DNA of 64,000 bases from Periconia sp. R9002 (lineage: Eukaryota; Ascomycota; Dothideomycetes; Pleosporales; Periconiaceae): positions 248,001 through 312,000 of the forward strand of contig JAMAHW010000027.1 of assembly GCA_023627715.1 (NCBI GenBank), read 5' to 3'. Of this stretch, positions 47,245 to 57,800 are shown piece after piece. The translations under genes were made by a program, and so were the position numbers. The notes under the pieces were generated by a model. It had not been told where the DNA came from, made no database searches, and saw only the letters and a list, made by a program, of their open reading frames with translations. Each line of letters starts with the position of its first letter. Position 1 is the stretch's first letter.

Positions 47245-48122
47245 TGCGAGTTGATAGTAATGTATAATGTTGGGGTTTGAGCATGCTGTTCCATCTTGCA
47301 ATGCGGAGTTGGGTTTGCTGGCATAATCACTTCCCTCCACAGATTCTAAATTGCGAACTTGTGTTACTGAGAAGCGGTATTTCATGGTGACGTAGAACAT
47401 TAAACGCGTCTTTATTACCTTGTAGATCTAGCATATGGTTACAACGATTGCTTCGATGTATTCTTGGACTGATTTGCGATATAAGGATGTAATTGGCCCC
47501 GATGAGTTGACTTGATTGCTCAAAAAGACTATGGTACTGAATAGTTGTAATATCTTCTACGAGTGATCAAAGGCAACGTGGTATCAGTACTATAATAAAG
47601 CGCAAGTTTTAGAGGTAGCAAATACATATTCACTTGTGTACACGTCCGAGCTAAGGACCCTTCAAGTGATCTCGATACCTGGTTTGATACCGCGAATGAT
47701 TTCGATCAATCAATCGCGAAGACAAGCACATGTCAAGAGGCTTAAAAAGAGGGTGCGAGAACCTTTGTTCAGTTGAAAGCTGGCAACTTGTATATAATGT
47801 TGAAACATACACTGTCTTATTCATCGCAAGATATTGCACGGAAGATATAAGAAAGGCATGAGCATAATGTATTAATATATACCTGTCGGGATCATCTGTA
47901 TGGACTTTCCCCGGACGCAAGGAACAAAACATATCAATTCCCGTTCAATTCATGCAGGAGGAGAGGAGAGGGGAGGCCAATCTTGAAACTCTTTATGAAA
48001 GAAAAAAAAAACACAAAACAAAAAGAATAAAGTCTCCAAAAAGCAAATGGGTATTCCCAAACTCCAAAAACACCAAAAGCAAACTTTTTCAGTCTCAGGC
48101 CAACCCCATCTCAAACCTCCCC
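47245..48122. other. Convergent intergenic region
   Basis: This is the 3' flanks of the WLM gene and the minus-strand single-TM gene. It is AT-richer at 47400-47900. No gene is recognised. Confidence 0.55.
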
Positions 48123-49328
48123 TTACTTCCTGCCCGCCAGCCTCGGGCTCCTCCTCAGCCCTTCAGCGGCCTCCTTTTCCTCCTCCTCGACCTCCACCGA
48201 GGGAAGGGGGACATCCCTCATCTCCGCATCACCCCCCAGAATCTCACACCCCTCGGCCCCGGAGGGCGCCATGCGCGGGATCTCGTCCCAATCCAACAAG
48301 CTCTCCTTCGCCAACGGTGTCTTAGGGCCCCTCGACACCTTTGGCGGGGGGAGCTTGGGGGATGGCTGCGCGGGCGGAACGAAGTCGACGAGGATAGGTT
48401 TTGAGGCACGAGGCCCGCCGATCGGCTCGAACATCCTCACCTTCCTCGTCCTCTTCTTCTTCCTCTCGGCGGGGGGTTGCCCATACCCCGTACAACGCCA
48501 CCACGCGTACTTCATGCCGTCGACGACGGACGAGACGATGCCCTTTCGGGTCTTCTTGGTGTCTCGCGAGACCTCGTCTTCGAGGGGAGAGGAGGCTTTA
48601 CGCTTCTTGCTGTTGTTGTTGTTGTTGGAGGCAGCAGCGGCGTCATATTCCCTCATGATTTGCGCAACCACTGCGCGTTCCTCGTCTGCGATTGCGAGGG
48701 ATGACTCGCCGGCGAGGAGACGCGGCGTGTTCTCTTGAATGATGTTGTAGTAGGCGTTTGCGCACGCTTCGAGCCGGTTCTTGGGTGTGCTCCATGGGGA
48801 TGGGGGAGGTTGAGGCTTGGTGATACGAGGACTGGGTTTCTTCTTCTTCCTCTGGCCAGAGGGTCCTGGTGTGTTTGCTGGGTCCGATGCGGGGGGAGGG
48901 GACTCGTGAGGAGGTGTGTTAGGGGGGTCAATGGTGGTTGCTGGGGTGGGAGCAGCAACTGAGGGTCGGGGTTTGTGTTTATTGCCAAACTGTCTCCCGA
49001 TATATACGGTGCTTCCGACGATGATGGCTGCTGTGATCAAGGGAGCTGCCTGTGAAGCGGAGGGGAGCTGATCGGAGACTGCCGTAGGGATTGCGGCTGC
49101 GGCAGTCACTGTGGCAGTCACTGTCTGCGTAGCTCTGTGTATAACAGTCTTTGTGATAGTAGATGTTGTGGTAGCTGGCGTAATCTTCACTGCTATCTGC
49201 CGTGTGAGGGTGGTCGTGGTGGTGCTCGTCTTCCAGATGGTGGAGGTGCTGAAGGCCGAGGGGATCAGTGTGTTTGGCATCCTGCCCAAGCCCTGTGGGC
49301 GGACAATGTGGGTGGTGGGGAAATCCAT
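48123..49328 (-). CDS. Single-TM protein with Thr-rich N-terminus and basic/acidic tail (divergent partner A)
   Basis: The gene is a single exon of 401 residues. The first 85 residues are Thr/Ala/Ile-rich with little charge. One hydrophobic segment (about 93-112, PLITAAIIVGSTVYIG) is followed by a positively charged stretch (RQFGNKHKPR), so the long C-terminal part would face the cytosol or nucleoplasm. The tail has Pro-rich, Lys-rich (GQRKKKKPSPRITK; SKKRK) and acidic (SVEVEEEEKEAAEG) segments and ends RRSPRLAGRK. The region around SLLDWDEIPRMAP may be a short conserved motif. No family is recognised. An inner-nuclear-membrane or ER location is possible from the single TM plus basic nuclear-signal-like clusters. 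It is head-to-head with the gene at 50238, which has a matching layout. Confidence 0.75.
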   Translation of the reverse strand: MDFPTTHIVRPQGLGRMPNTLIPSAFSTSTIWKTSTTTTTLTRQIAVKITPATTTSTITKTVIHRATQTVTATVTAAAAIPTAVSDQLPSASQAAPLITAAIIVGSTVYIGRQFGNKHKPRPSVAAPTPATTIDPPNTPPHESPPPASDPANTPGPSGQRKKKKPSPRITKPQPPPSPWSTPKNRLEACANAYYNIIQENTPRLLAGESSLAIADEERAVVAQIMREYDAAAASNNNNNSKKRKASSPLEDEVSRDTKKTRKGIVSSVVDGMKYAWWRCTGYGQPPAERKKKRTRKVRMFEPIGGPRASKPILVDFVPPAQPSPKLPPPKVSRGPKTPLAKESLLDWDEIPRMAPSGAEGCEILGGDAEMRDVPLPSVEVEEEEKEAAEGLRRSPRLAGRK

Positions 49329-50237
49329 TGATAGAGAAATGACAAAGTGGTATTGATCAAGAATGATGTGAGCTTGGTAGTGAGATGTTCAATCTTTGGA
49401 AGTTGGTCGCAGGCGAAGAGCGCACAAGTGTGGTGTAGTTATTATGTGTTGAGACACAGAAACTCTGGCATGATATACGTTTAGGCGGGCGTGGATTAGT
49501 CAGAAGACTGCGTTGATTCGACAATATTTCGTTTGCAAGTGAAATTTTTTTCCTGCCTCGTTGCCGGGTGACTGTGGTCCTGCTTTTCCAGGTGAATTGA
49601 TATATTTCACCGAAGTCGGACAGCACGGGGTCGACCTCCGCAGCATAATCGTGTACAACGCTAAAGAACATTGACATTTGCATTTTCTGAGTAGTACTAT
49701 GTATCTAGCTATTGTAGCTCATTATAATTTATTTTAGCCTATAGTAGCCTATTGACGGTAGGACAGTGGTAAGGCAAGGTCGCGCAAACACTGACGTCCT
49801 GTTTGCACACCCCGCCTCATTCGTGGGTGACAGTAGAACAAACGCAACTTCTTTACACCAAAGCACGGGGCAGCTCGACCGAAGCGCCCGTCACAGGCAA
49901 AGTTCTGTCTTGTTGATTCTCGTTGCCGCCCTCTGCCCCGACACGCCCAACCCCACACCATAACCACACGTACGAACAAAGACGCTTCTCTGCCTCTACC
50001 TTCGACAGCATCTTTGATTCCTGTCCACTGCTATCTCAAGTAGACTATACTTTTCTTACTCTTGATCTCAAAGACTGGCCGAGCGAGCGAGCACATTTGC
50101 ACACCGACCGATCCTAAGCCCACACCTGAGTATCTGCGCTGGCTATCATCAGGCCCTCTATATCCCACGGGAATCAGGAATCTAGCATTCATACTTAAGG
50201 AATTATTCAGAGAGCTTATGCTCCAGATTATCACAAC
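49329..50237. promoter_or_regulatory. Shared divergent promoter of the paired single-TM genes
   Basis: This is a 909-nt head-to-head spacer. It has an AT-rich patch at about 49690-49755 with repeated TAGC(T/C)TA/TAGCCTA words and a C-rich leader before 50238. No coding exon is recognised. Confidence 0.5.
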
Positions 50238-51716
50238 ATGCGGACTATCACAGTAACAACCCCTTGGGAACCCACTGCAGTCACTGCGGCCACCGCCCTC
50301 AAATCCGCCCTGTCCGAGACGACTTGCGAAACTTTCCTCACTACGAAGTGTCCCCCAAAAGCCATTCCCACTATATTTGCCGACAGCGTTTCTGAATATG
50401 TCGACAAGTTCGCCAGCAGCAGCGGTCAAGGCGCTAGAGCCTCACCGACTACCACCTCGAGCCACGCTACAGTCACCAGCTTAACAGACGCACTCTTGAA
50501 GCGAATCCCATTGCCGACAACTCTTGCTTCCTGGAAGCCAGTTCTGGAGTACCTCAAGTGTGTCCCTCTGTCTGTATACATCGTAGCCGGCGCTGGTGCT
50601 TTCTACACCTTTAAATGCCTGAAGGGTTACTACAACCGCCGGAGGATTAGGATGGTGGTCTCGTTCATCCGGTACAAGGTCCGGAAGAATCGCGAGCTAT
50701 ATAACATGCTGGACGATCCAGATAGATTGTTCGCTATCTTGGAGATGGACATTCAAGCATTCGAAGAGAAGTATTTTTCAAAGGAAGAAGGCAGGATTGT
50801 GAGGGAAAAGATCAAGAGGAGCCTGTGGTTCGAGGAAGAAGTCGATGATGACGAAGAATCTCGCCCATTGAAGAGGAAAAAGACTGATAACAAAGATGAT
50901 GAAGATGATGGACCACAGGCCGAGGAAGATGACGGTGCAGAAGAGGAACAAGAAGAAGACCCAGATGTCAGCATGGAAGATGCACCCTCTCCATCACCGA
51001 GCCCAAACCCAAAGTTGGAAGTATCCGACAAGCCCAACACAGAATCACATCCCCAAAACGTTACCACAGAAGTCAAGAAGCCCATCTTCGGCGTTTACTA
51101 CCCCACCATCAAGCCGGCCCAGGAACCAATCCAGCCCCAGCCTGACGACCGCGCATCTCTGGAAAGGGGTCAGACTCCACAATCAGAAGGAAGCTACGGC
51201 TTCGACTACGACGACTTCGAGTCCTCCTCTGAATCATCCAACGATTCATCGCCTCTCGCCTCCAAAGGGCAGCAGGAGCAGCAACAACACCAACAACCAC
51301 CACAACGCCGCCCAAAGGCGGTCAAGCCGCAGAACCCATTCGGGAACAAACCTCCGACCGCACTTGCCCGCGCTTCAGGATACAGAGTCGCCGGCACAAA
51401 CTTGTCTCCCATCAACGAGGGCAGCTCGGACGTGGACCGCTTGGACGAGACCAAGACTCAGTATCGCTCCGGGGGTACGCGCAAGTTCTACTCGACGACC
51501 AAGTCGGCGGAGGTGGCACGGGGTCAGCGTCAGGTGGTAAAGCTGCCCATTTCTCTGCCAGTCACCTCATCACCTCTCCCAGTTGAGACGAGCCGTGAGC
51601 ATTCGGCCCGTACCCAGTCGCCACACCCAAAGAGGGTTCGCAAATCCCTCAGTGCAGAGACGACTCCCAGGCGGAGCTCACGAATCTCTGCATACAAGGG
51701 TAAGGGACAGAGATAG
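50238..51716 (+). CDS. Single-TM protein with acidic/basic tail (divergent partner B)
   Basis: The gene is a single exon of 492 residues. The N-terminus is Thr/Ser/Ala-rich (MRTITVTTPWEPTAV). One TM lies at about 110-130 (VPLSVYIVAGAGAFYTF), followed by a strongly basic stretch (NRRRIRMVVSFIRYKVRKNR). A helical segment (LFAILEMDIQAFEEKYFSKEE) leads into alternating Lys-rich (RPLKRKKTD) and acidic (EDDGAEEEQEEDPD) runs, then a long Ser/Gln/Pro-rich disordered part. The C-terminus is basic, RRSSRISAYKGK. The topology and ending resemble the divergent neighbour. No enzyme domain is seen. The function is unknown; a nuclear-envelope or ER anchor for a charged tail is one reading. Confidence 0.78.
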   Translation: MRTITVTTPWEPTAVTAATALKSALSETTCETFLTTKCPPKAIPTIFADSVSEYVDKFASSSGQGARASPTTTSSHATVTSLTDALLKRIPLPTTLASWKPVLEYLKCVPLSVYIVAGAGAFYTFKCLKGYYNRRRIRMVVSFIRYKVRKNRELYNMLDDPDRLFAILEMDIQAFEEKYFSKEEGRIVREKIKRSLWFEEEVDDDEESRPLKRKKTDNKDDEDDGPQAEEDDGAEEEQEEDPDVSMEDAPSPSPSPNPKLEVSDKPNTESHPQNVTTEVKKPIFGVYYPTIKPAQEPIQPQPDDRASLERGQTPQSEGSYGFDYDDFESSSESSNDSSPLASKGQQEQQQHQQPPQRRPKAVKPQNPFGNKPPTALARASGYRVAGTNLSPINEGSSDVDRLDETKTQYRSGGTRKFYSTTKSAEVARGQRQVVKLPISLPVTSSPLPVETSREHSARTQSPHPKRVRKSLSAETTPRRSSRISAYKGKGQR

Positions 51717-51939
51717 GGTGCCCGGATGCCGCGAGTACGTTTATGACACTAAGGGAGGTGGTGGGGTTGGCGATAGGTATGTGGAGATTTACTGTGGTGA
51801 GGGAGGTTTGGAGGATGTCTCACGAGTTTCATGGGACTTGATAACACTAGCCTAGAAGGTCCCCAACGAGATGATAAGGCTTACCCCACCCTTATAAGAG
51901 CAGCTTCACCATCAAGACAACATATCATCCTTTGACGCA

Positions 51940-53609
51940 ATGGCTTTCGAAAACATCTCTTTTTCGACAATATCTGCTGGCATAGCATTGACTACGATCA
52001 TATATCTTATCTGGCGGGTACGTTGAGTACAACTTTCAGCTCAAGGTGTATCCAGAATCTCATGAAAGAATAGAGTTGCTTCGCAACCGATATCCCTCAC
52101 ATTAAAGGCATTCCAGAAATTCCCGGCGCAGTCCCCATTTTTGGCCACCTTCTCCAGCTAGGCGACGACCACGCCAGCACATGCGAAAAATGGTGGCATC
52201 AACATAACCACTCCGTCTTTCAAATCAAACTGGGTAATACCCGTGCGGTCGTCTTCAACTCTTTCGAAGACTGTAAGAAGATACTCCTCGGACCACACAA
52301 TCAAAACGCGACCATCGATCGTCCAAAGCTCTACACATTTCATGGCGTCATTAGTTCTACGCAAGGATTTACAATAGGCTCTTCTCCTTGGGACGAATCA
52401 TGCAAGAAGAAGAGAAAAGCTGCTGGTACCGCACTGGGGCGTCCTGCCCTTCGGAACTATTATCCTATGTTTGACCTTGAGAGCTATTGCATTGTACGGG
52501 ATATTCACAAGATCCGCGACACCGAGTTCAACATTCGACCATTCATCCAGCGCTATGCACTCAACACGACATTGACTCTTTGCTATGGTATTCGCATGGA
52601 CGATGCATATGACGAGCTATTGCGCGAGGTACTTGAAGTGGGCTCTGCAATATCTCTTCTCAGAAGCGCATCTGAGAACTTGCAAGATTATGTTCCAGCC
52701 TTACGTTACATTCCGAACAACTCCAAAACCGCTCGATCTAAAGAACTGAGGGGTCGCCGCGATGCATATCTGGATCTCCTTCTCAACAAAGTTCGCGAGA
52801 TGATCAAAAATGGCACCGATAAGCCGTGCATCTCAGCTGCTATTCTCAAAGATGAAGAGACGAAACTGAACGGCGTGGAAGTCTCATCTATATGTCTTTC
52901 TCTCGTATCCGGTGGTTTCGAAACTATCCCAGGGACGCTAACATCTGCGATCGGTTCCCTTGCAACAAAGGAGGGCCAATTATGGCAAGATCGCGCTTAT
53001 GAAGATATCAAAAGACACTATAACAATGACATCGAAGCAGCTTGGAACGATTGTTTTGTACAAGAGAAGATCCCTTACATCAACGCCATCGTCAAAGAAG
53101 CGGGGCGATACTACACTGTTAGCTCAATGAGCTTACCGCGCAAGACAGTTACAGAGATTAACTGGAACGGCGCTGTCATTCCACCAAAAACCATGATTTT
53201 GATCAACGCACAAGCCGGGAATCACGATATCGATCATTTCGGACCCACGGCAAGCTCTTTCGACCCCGAACGCTGGCTTAGTTCCATTTCTCCACCCACT
53301 GAGGCCGAAACGGTTGGTCTGCCTCATTTGAGCTTTGGCGCAGGCTCCCGAGGCTGTTCGGGACAGTTCATTGCGTCTCGTTTGCTGTATGCTGCACTTG
53401 TTCGTTTACTATCTACGTACAAGATTGTAGCGAGTGAGACGGAGCCACCAAACACGGACTATGTGGATTATAATCAGTTCAAGACGGCGTTGGTCGCTAT
53501 CCCGGTGGATTTCAAGGTGAAATTGGTGAAGAGAGATGAGGCGGTTATAGAGAAGGTGTTGGCAAGTGCGGAGCAACGGACTAGGATGTATTATGCGGAG
53601 AAGAAATGA
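51940..53609 (+). CDS. Cytochrome P450, CYP504-like (phenylacetate hydroxylase type)
   Basis: Exons 51940-52017 and 52074-53609 (56-nt intron) encode 537 residues. The N-terminal anchor (SAGIALTTIIYLIW) targets the ER. DIPHIKGIPEIPGAVPIFGH is the Pro-rich hinge. TIGSSPWDESCKKKRKAA is the helix-C region with the WxxxxKxxR-type pattern. A meander FDPERW precedes the haem loop FGAGSRGCSG with Cys454. The I-helix region (VSGGFETIPGTL) has a modified oxygen-binding site, as in CYP504. CYP504 members in Aspergillus (phacA/phacB) hydroxylate phenylacetate or 3-hydroxyphenylacetate on the way to homogentisate. Substrate assignment is inference from family similarity. The gene is convergent with the hydrolase 208 nt downstream, and the PKS lies 6.6 kb further. 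Confidence 0.87.
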
Positions 53610-53817
53610 GCTGTGATGATTGATTCAACGGGCTTTGGGGATACTTGATTTGTTTTTAGCATGGAGTGCGTCTGCTTTGAAGTTTGTTTCATTGATGATA
53701 GCGCATTCTCACACAACAGGAGTGCAGTATTGGAGCTTTACAGTATACTTTATCAAATCGCTCCACGGTATACATATCTGGGGAGGTGATCACACAGATC
53801 TTTGAATAGCCCGAATC

Positions 53818-54825
53818 CTAATAATCTTTGAGAAATTCCGAAATCTTTCTGTCCATCCACTTTGTATCCGCCTCATGTTCTCCACCTCCTGCGACATGCC
53901 CCCACACGGATGGGATCACTGCCACTTCATCATTCTTCAAGCTTTCCGCCTCCCTCAAATTCGGCCCGGGTCTAAAGTATTGATCAGTCTCACACGGCAT
54001 CAACAGAACCCTAGCCTGAATCTTCCCTAAAGCTTCTTCAAGATTCCCCCCGAAACTGATATCGCCGTGTTGCCACATATCCAACAAAACCAACAAATCC
54101 TCAACCTCCCACCCTACGTATCCATCTCTCGTAACCTTTCTATCCCACTCTTCCAACGTCTTAAATCCCAACTCCTTATACAATTCTTCATCGAACCACT
54201 CTGCGCTCGTCAACCACGCCGAATACGCCTTCCCAAACGCCTGTACACATTCGGGCACCTCTCTACCCTCGTCTTTTCCCATCTTCCCATCTCTCTTGTT
54301 TCTCATCTTCACAACTGCGTCCGGGAAATCCCTTCCAAATCTCAACGCCGCCTTCGGCCCCTCCAAAAACTGGAAGTTATGTCGACTGGTCCGCGCCGAC
54401 GAACAAATGACTACCGCTCGTTTCACGAATTTGGGATACAGCGTGACCCAGTGATACGCCATCTGACCACCCATCGAAAATCCGCTCACAACATCGAGCT
54501 CCTTAATCCCCAGCTCCTCCGTCAACAGCTTGTACTGCGCGCGCACACAATCCTCATACGAAATCGTGCCCGAGAAGGAAGCGTCATTGCTTGGACTGGA
54601 GGATTCGCCATTGCCAAATAAAGCTAAGACAATGATGCGGTGATTTTTGAACGCGCCGTCGGAGAAGGTCAAGGTGGTGTTTAGACGGCCCTTGAAGCAG
54701 GTTGAGATGAGGGCGGTCTGGCCGGCGGTGGGGTTTATGTCGTAGTAGGCGAGTTTGGCGTTTTTGAGTGTCCAGCCGCTTTTGAAGTGGAAGGTTGGGA
54801 TGGTGTAGATTGATGGGGTTGGCAT
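53818..54825 (-). CDS. Alpha/beta hydrolase of the homoserine O-acetyltransferase-like group
   Basis: The gene is a single exon of 335 residues without signal peptide or TM. The nucleophile elbow is VVSGFSMGGQMAYHW with Ser117. A DQYFRPG segment supplies a likely acid near residue 285, and WGHVAGGGE near 312 a likely catalytic His. LALFGNGESSSPSN marks the oxyanion-side loop. The layout resembles MetX-like hydrolases, which in fungi are often accessory enzymes (acyltransferases or esterases in secondary metabolism) rather than methionine genes. The actual substrate is unknown. The 3' end converges on the P450 gene, and the 5' side opens into the gene-empty 54.8-60.1 kb stretch. Confidence 0.82.
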   Translation of the reverse strand: MPTPSIYTIPTFHFKSGWTLKNAKLAYYDINPTAGQTALISTCFKGRLNTTLTFSDGAFKNHRIIVLALFGNGESSSPSNDASFSGTISYEDCVRAQYKLLTEELGIKELDVVSGFSMGGQMAYHWVTLYPKFVKRAVVICSSARTSRHNFQFLEGPKAALRFGRDFPDAVVKMRNKRDGKMGKDEGREVPECVQAFGKAYSAWLTSAEWFDEELYKELGFKTLEEWDRKVTRDGYVGWEVEDLLVLLDMWQHGDISFGGNLEEALGKIQARVLLMPCETDQYFRPGPNLREAESLKNDEVAVIPSVWGHVAGGGEHEADTKWMDRKISEFLKDY

Positions 54826-57800
54826 TTTTCGATGGGGCTCAACTTCTGTTTGGCGGGGTTGGACTGAGGATCGACGGCGAAATCACGACCTTGATAATGA
54901 TTCTTTGATGTTCTGTTCGCGCGAAGATTATTCCTGGAGGCTGGTTGATTATGGGCGAATCTGATGTTCTGTGTTGAGTTTTATCGGTTCACTCGTCGCT
55001 ACGTATACCAATGACGTATTCGATTTGTATGTGATTGCGAGGGGCTAGGATAGCGCCTTGCTTGCTCACAACTTCATGCCTCTCTTCCTAACACGATTCG
55101 TAGGTGCAAAGATTTGAGCTACAGACCCTTTCAAACTGATTTTTGATTACCATAAGCAATTCTCGTACCCCCTCCCGCCCCAATCCAGGCCAAGGGGACG
55201 CCACCTTTGAGAGGAGGTCGCCAAACAAAATGCTATGACCAAATTATAGTTGACTCCATTCGTCCAGGTTCATCAATTTTACAAGACATCTATAGTGAGA
55301 TATTACGCCCTTTCAAATGGTACCGTCCATGCGGCTCGGGGAAAACGGCACGTGTATAGCACGCCGTAGTGAAGGGCCCTTACCCGATTAGGATAGCGAA
55401 ACCGTGGTACTCGAAAGCATGATTGAAATTCTAAATCAACGGACATCTTGAATTGATAACCTCAATTGCATAGCGAACTGTTCTATATTTCATTTCTTTA
55501 GCCATTGACTACACCAACTCAAAACATCTAGGTCGCGTGAGTCCCCTAATTCATGTCCGCACTCAATAGCACTTGAATATTAGCCCGCACGAGATTTATC
55601 CTTATAGAAAAGGAAAAACTGACTCAGACGAATCAATCTTCGAACGAAGAAGACTGTAACAATGAGTTCGGTTAGAGTATTTATTCATTGTACTCATTGC
55701 TAGTTCGTCAGAACTCGACGAGTACTCTCTTAATCTTGTTGGAGATCTGTTATGAAAAGTTGGCTTTAATAACGAAAAGCAAAGACCTATCGTCATTTCC
55801 AAGAATTATAATAACTGTGATAGCATCGAATTAATCAAAGCCTGCCGTTAGTGACCTTGCCGCATATACATCGACTGCATTCGTCCTCGTTGTCCATTCA
55901 AGAACGTACCTATGTATCAAGTCGAGATTAGGTGTTAATTGTTTGAAAAGGAACCTGATTAGAATGATGGATGAAAGCTAGGCCTTCGTCGAGGTTTTGT
56001 TCAGAAAAGCATAATGTTGGAGATTTGATAAATCTACTTGATCAGTCATCTGAAATGCAGAAGCGGGAATTCGTCTTTTAGCCCCCTGTGCCCGCGTCTC
56101 AACTTGGTGGCTGCGAATGTCACTGGTACATTAGTTGCCGCATCCGCGGGCCGCGGGCAATCTGACCCCACGCCTTGTAGTTTATTTCCGCATCTCACCC
56201 TGCTCAGGACCTAATTCATCGTTTATCTATTGTGTAAAGTTTACAAAGAATAAAATGATGCAACCACAAGGTATTACGTTTCGAGGTATATAGCACAAAG
56301 TGATAACATATTGAAGAACGATACACACGCAGCTTGCTAAACGAGCGCTAGAAGTGACAAGTCAAAGCCACGTCGTACTACTGACCTTTTGCTAAGCCTC
56401 GCGTACCTTTTTTCACCGATAATAACTAGCGATAGATCGAAGTTAATTTGTACTACATTCACGTTCTTGTTGAAGAATACGCCTATGATCATTATTGTCC
56501 CCGTAGTCATATAGATTACTGTAGATTATTGAAGGCACTTCTTTCTCAATTTTTTAGTATTGTTTACTGCATCTAACTCTATACTATATCTAATTATGTT
56601 CCTTATCTGCTGATACCGTGAACATGTTATAGCGAAGTCGTACAAGTAGGTTTTTACAGTGGCTAATGGCTATAGAAAGATGGAATACAAGCTGGAATTT
56701 CGCTTCCATATAAGCTTTACAGGAGAATGTCCTGTGGTTCCAGTTGCTGAAGGGTCAGATTCAAAATTAATATTCCATCCCGATACGGGCTTCGGAATAC
56801 GCACACTGTGAAACACGGAAACTCAACTTAATCAAGCGCTTGTCGAGCTAATTAGACATTAGCTTTCATTTCAGGTTATGCGGCATACCCTCCGTTCAGT
56901 ACTACCTACGATACAAACTTGCATCGTACGGGTTCTACCCCTCTGCTAAACGCATTTGGAATTGGGATCTAAACCTGACGACATCTGGCTTTTAGATCTA
57001 TGTAACAGTGATTATAAAGGAGTGATAAAGGCTCCATTTTCATCGCGAATCAATGTGATGGACAAAATGGAAGACAGTCACTCGTCATTATCGAGCTGAA
57101 AAACCAAAGACTAGTAACAAGAGACGGCAACGCATGGCTTATGAGCCATGATAAGTATCGGAAGAGATTTTTTTCGCGTCTCTCAAACATTGGGCGATAG
57201 CCATTACCCGCCACCGTAGTACAAGAAAACAGGCAGCCGCGGCAGTGTTTGTCAAGCGAAATGGTGTAACTTGCAAGCTCTAGGATGGTTATCCCGTCAT
57301 GTGTCAGGGTATGCACCCTGGAAGGAGGAATGTGCGGACGATAGCCGGACATCCATAGATATCAATGAGCACATAGCTAGCTAGCTCATACACCAATATA
57401 CACATACACATCCATCACCCTGTTACATCATGTCCAAGTTCAACGGGATCCCCAGAAAGGACATAATGAAACAACGACACGCACAGACACACACAATATG
57501 CACTGTGCATGTTGGTATCTTGAAAGCCATATCATCGAGGCGGTTAGCATGCATGAAGAGGAATTTCCGTCCACTCGAATTGCCACACCCACATGTGAGA
57601 TATCTATACACTAGAGGGTCTGTATAGTCTAGGGGCTTTATCGATGTCCAAAAGGATGTGAAAGTCTGCAAACGACATGCTTACATCACGCCCGTACTCG
57701 GATCGACACCCTTGCGCAATTCAATCGCCTTCCGAAATCGCCTCCCGAAATGACCTACCCACTTCGCACCCTCCTGAAGCCAATAGAACCAGTAGAGCAT

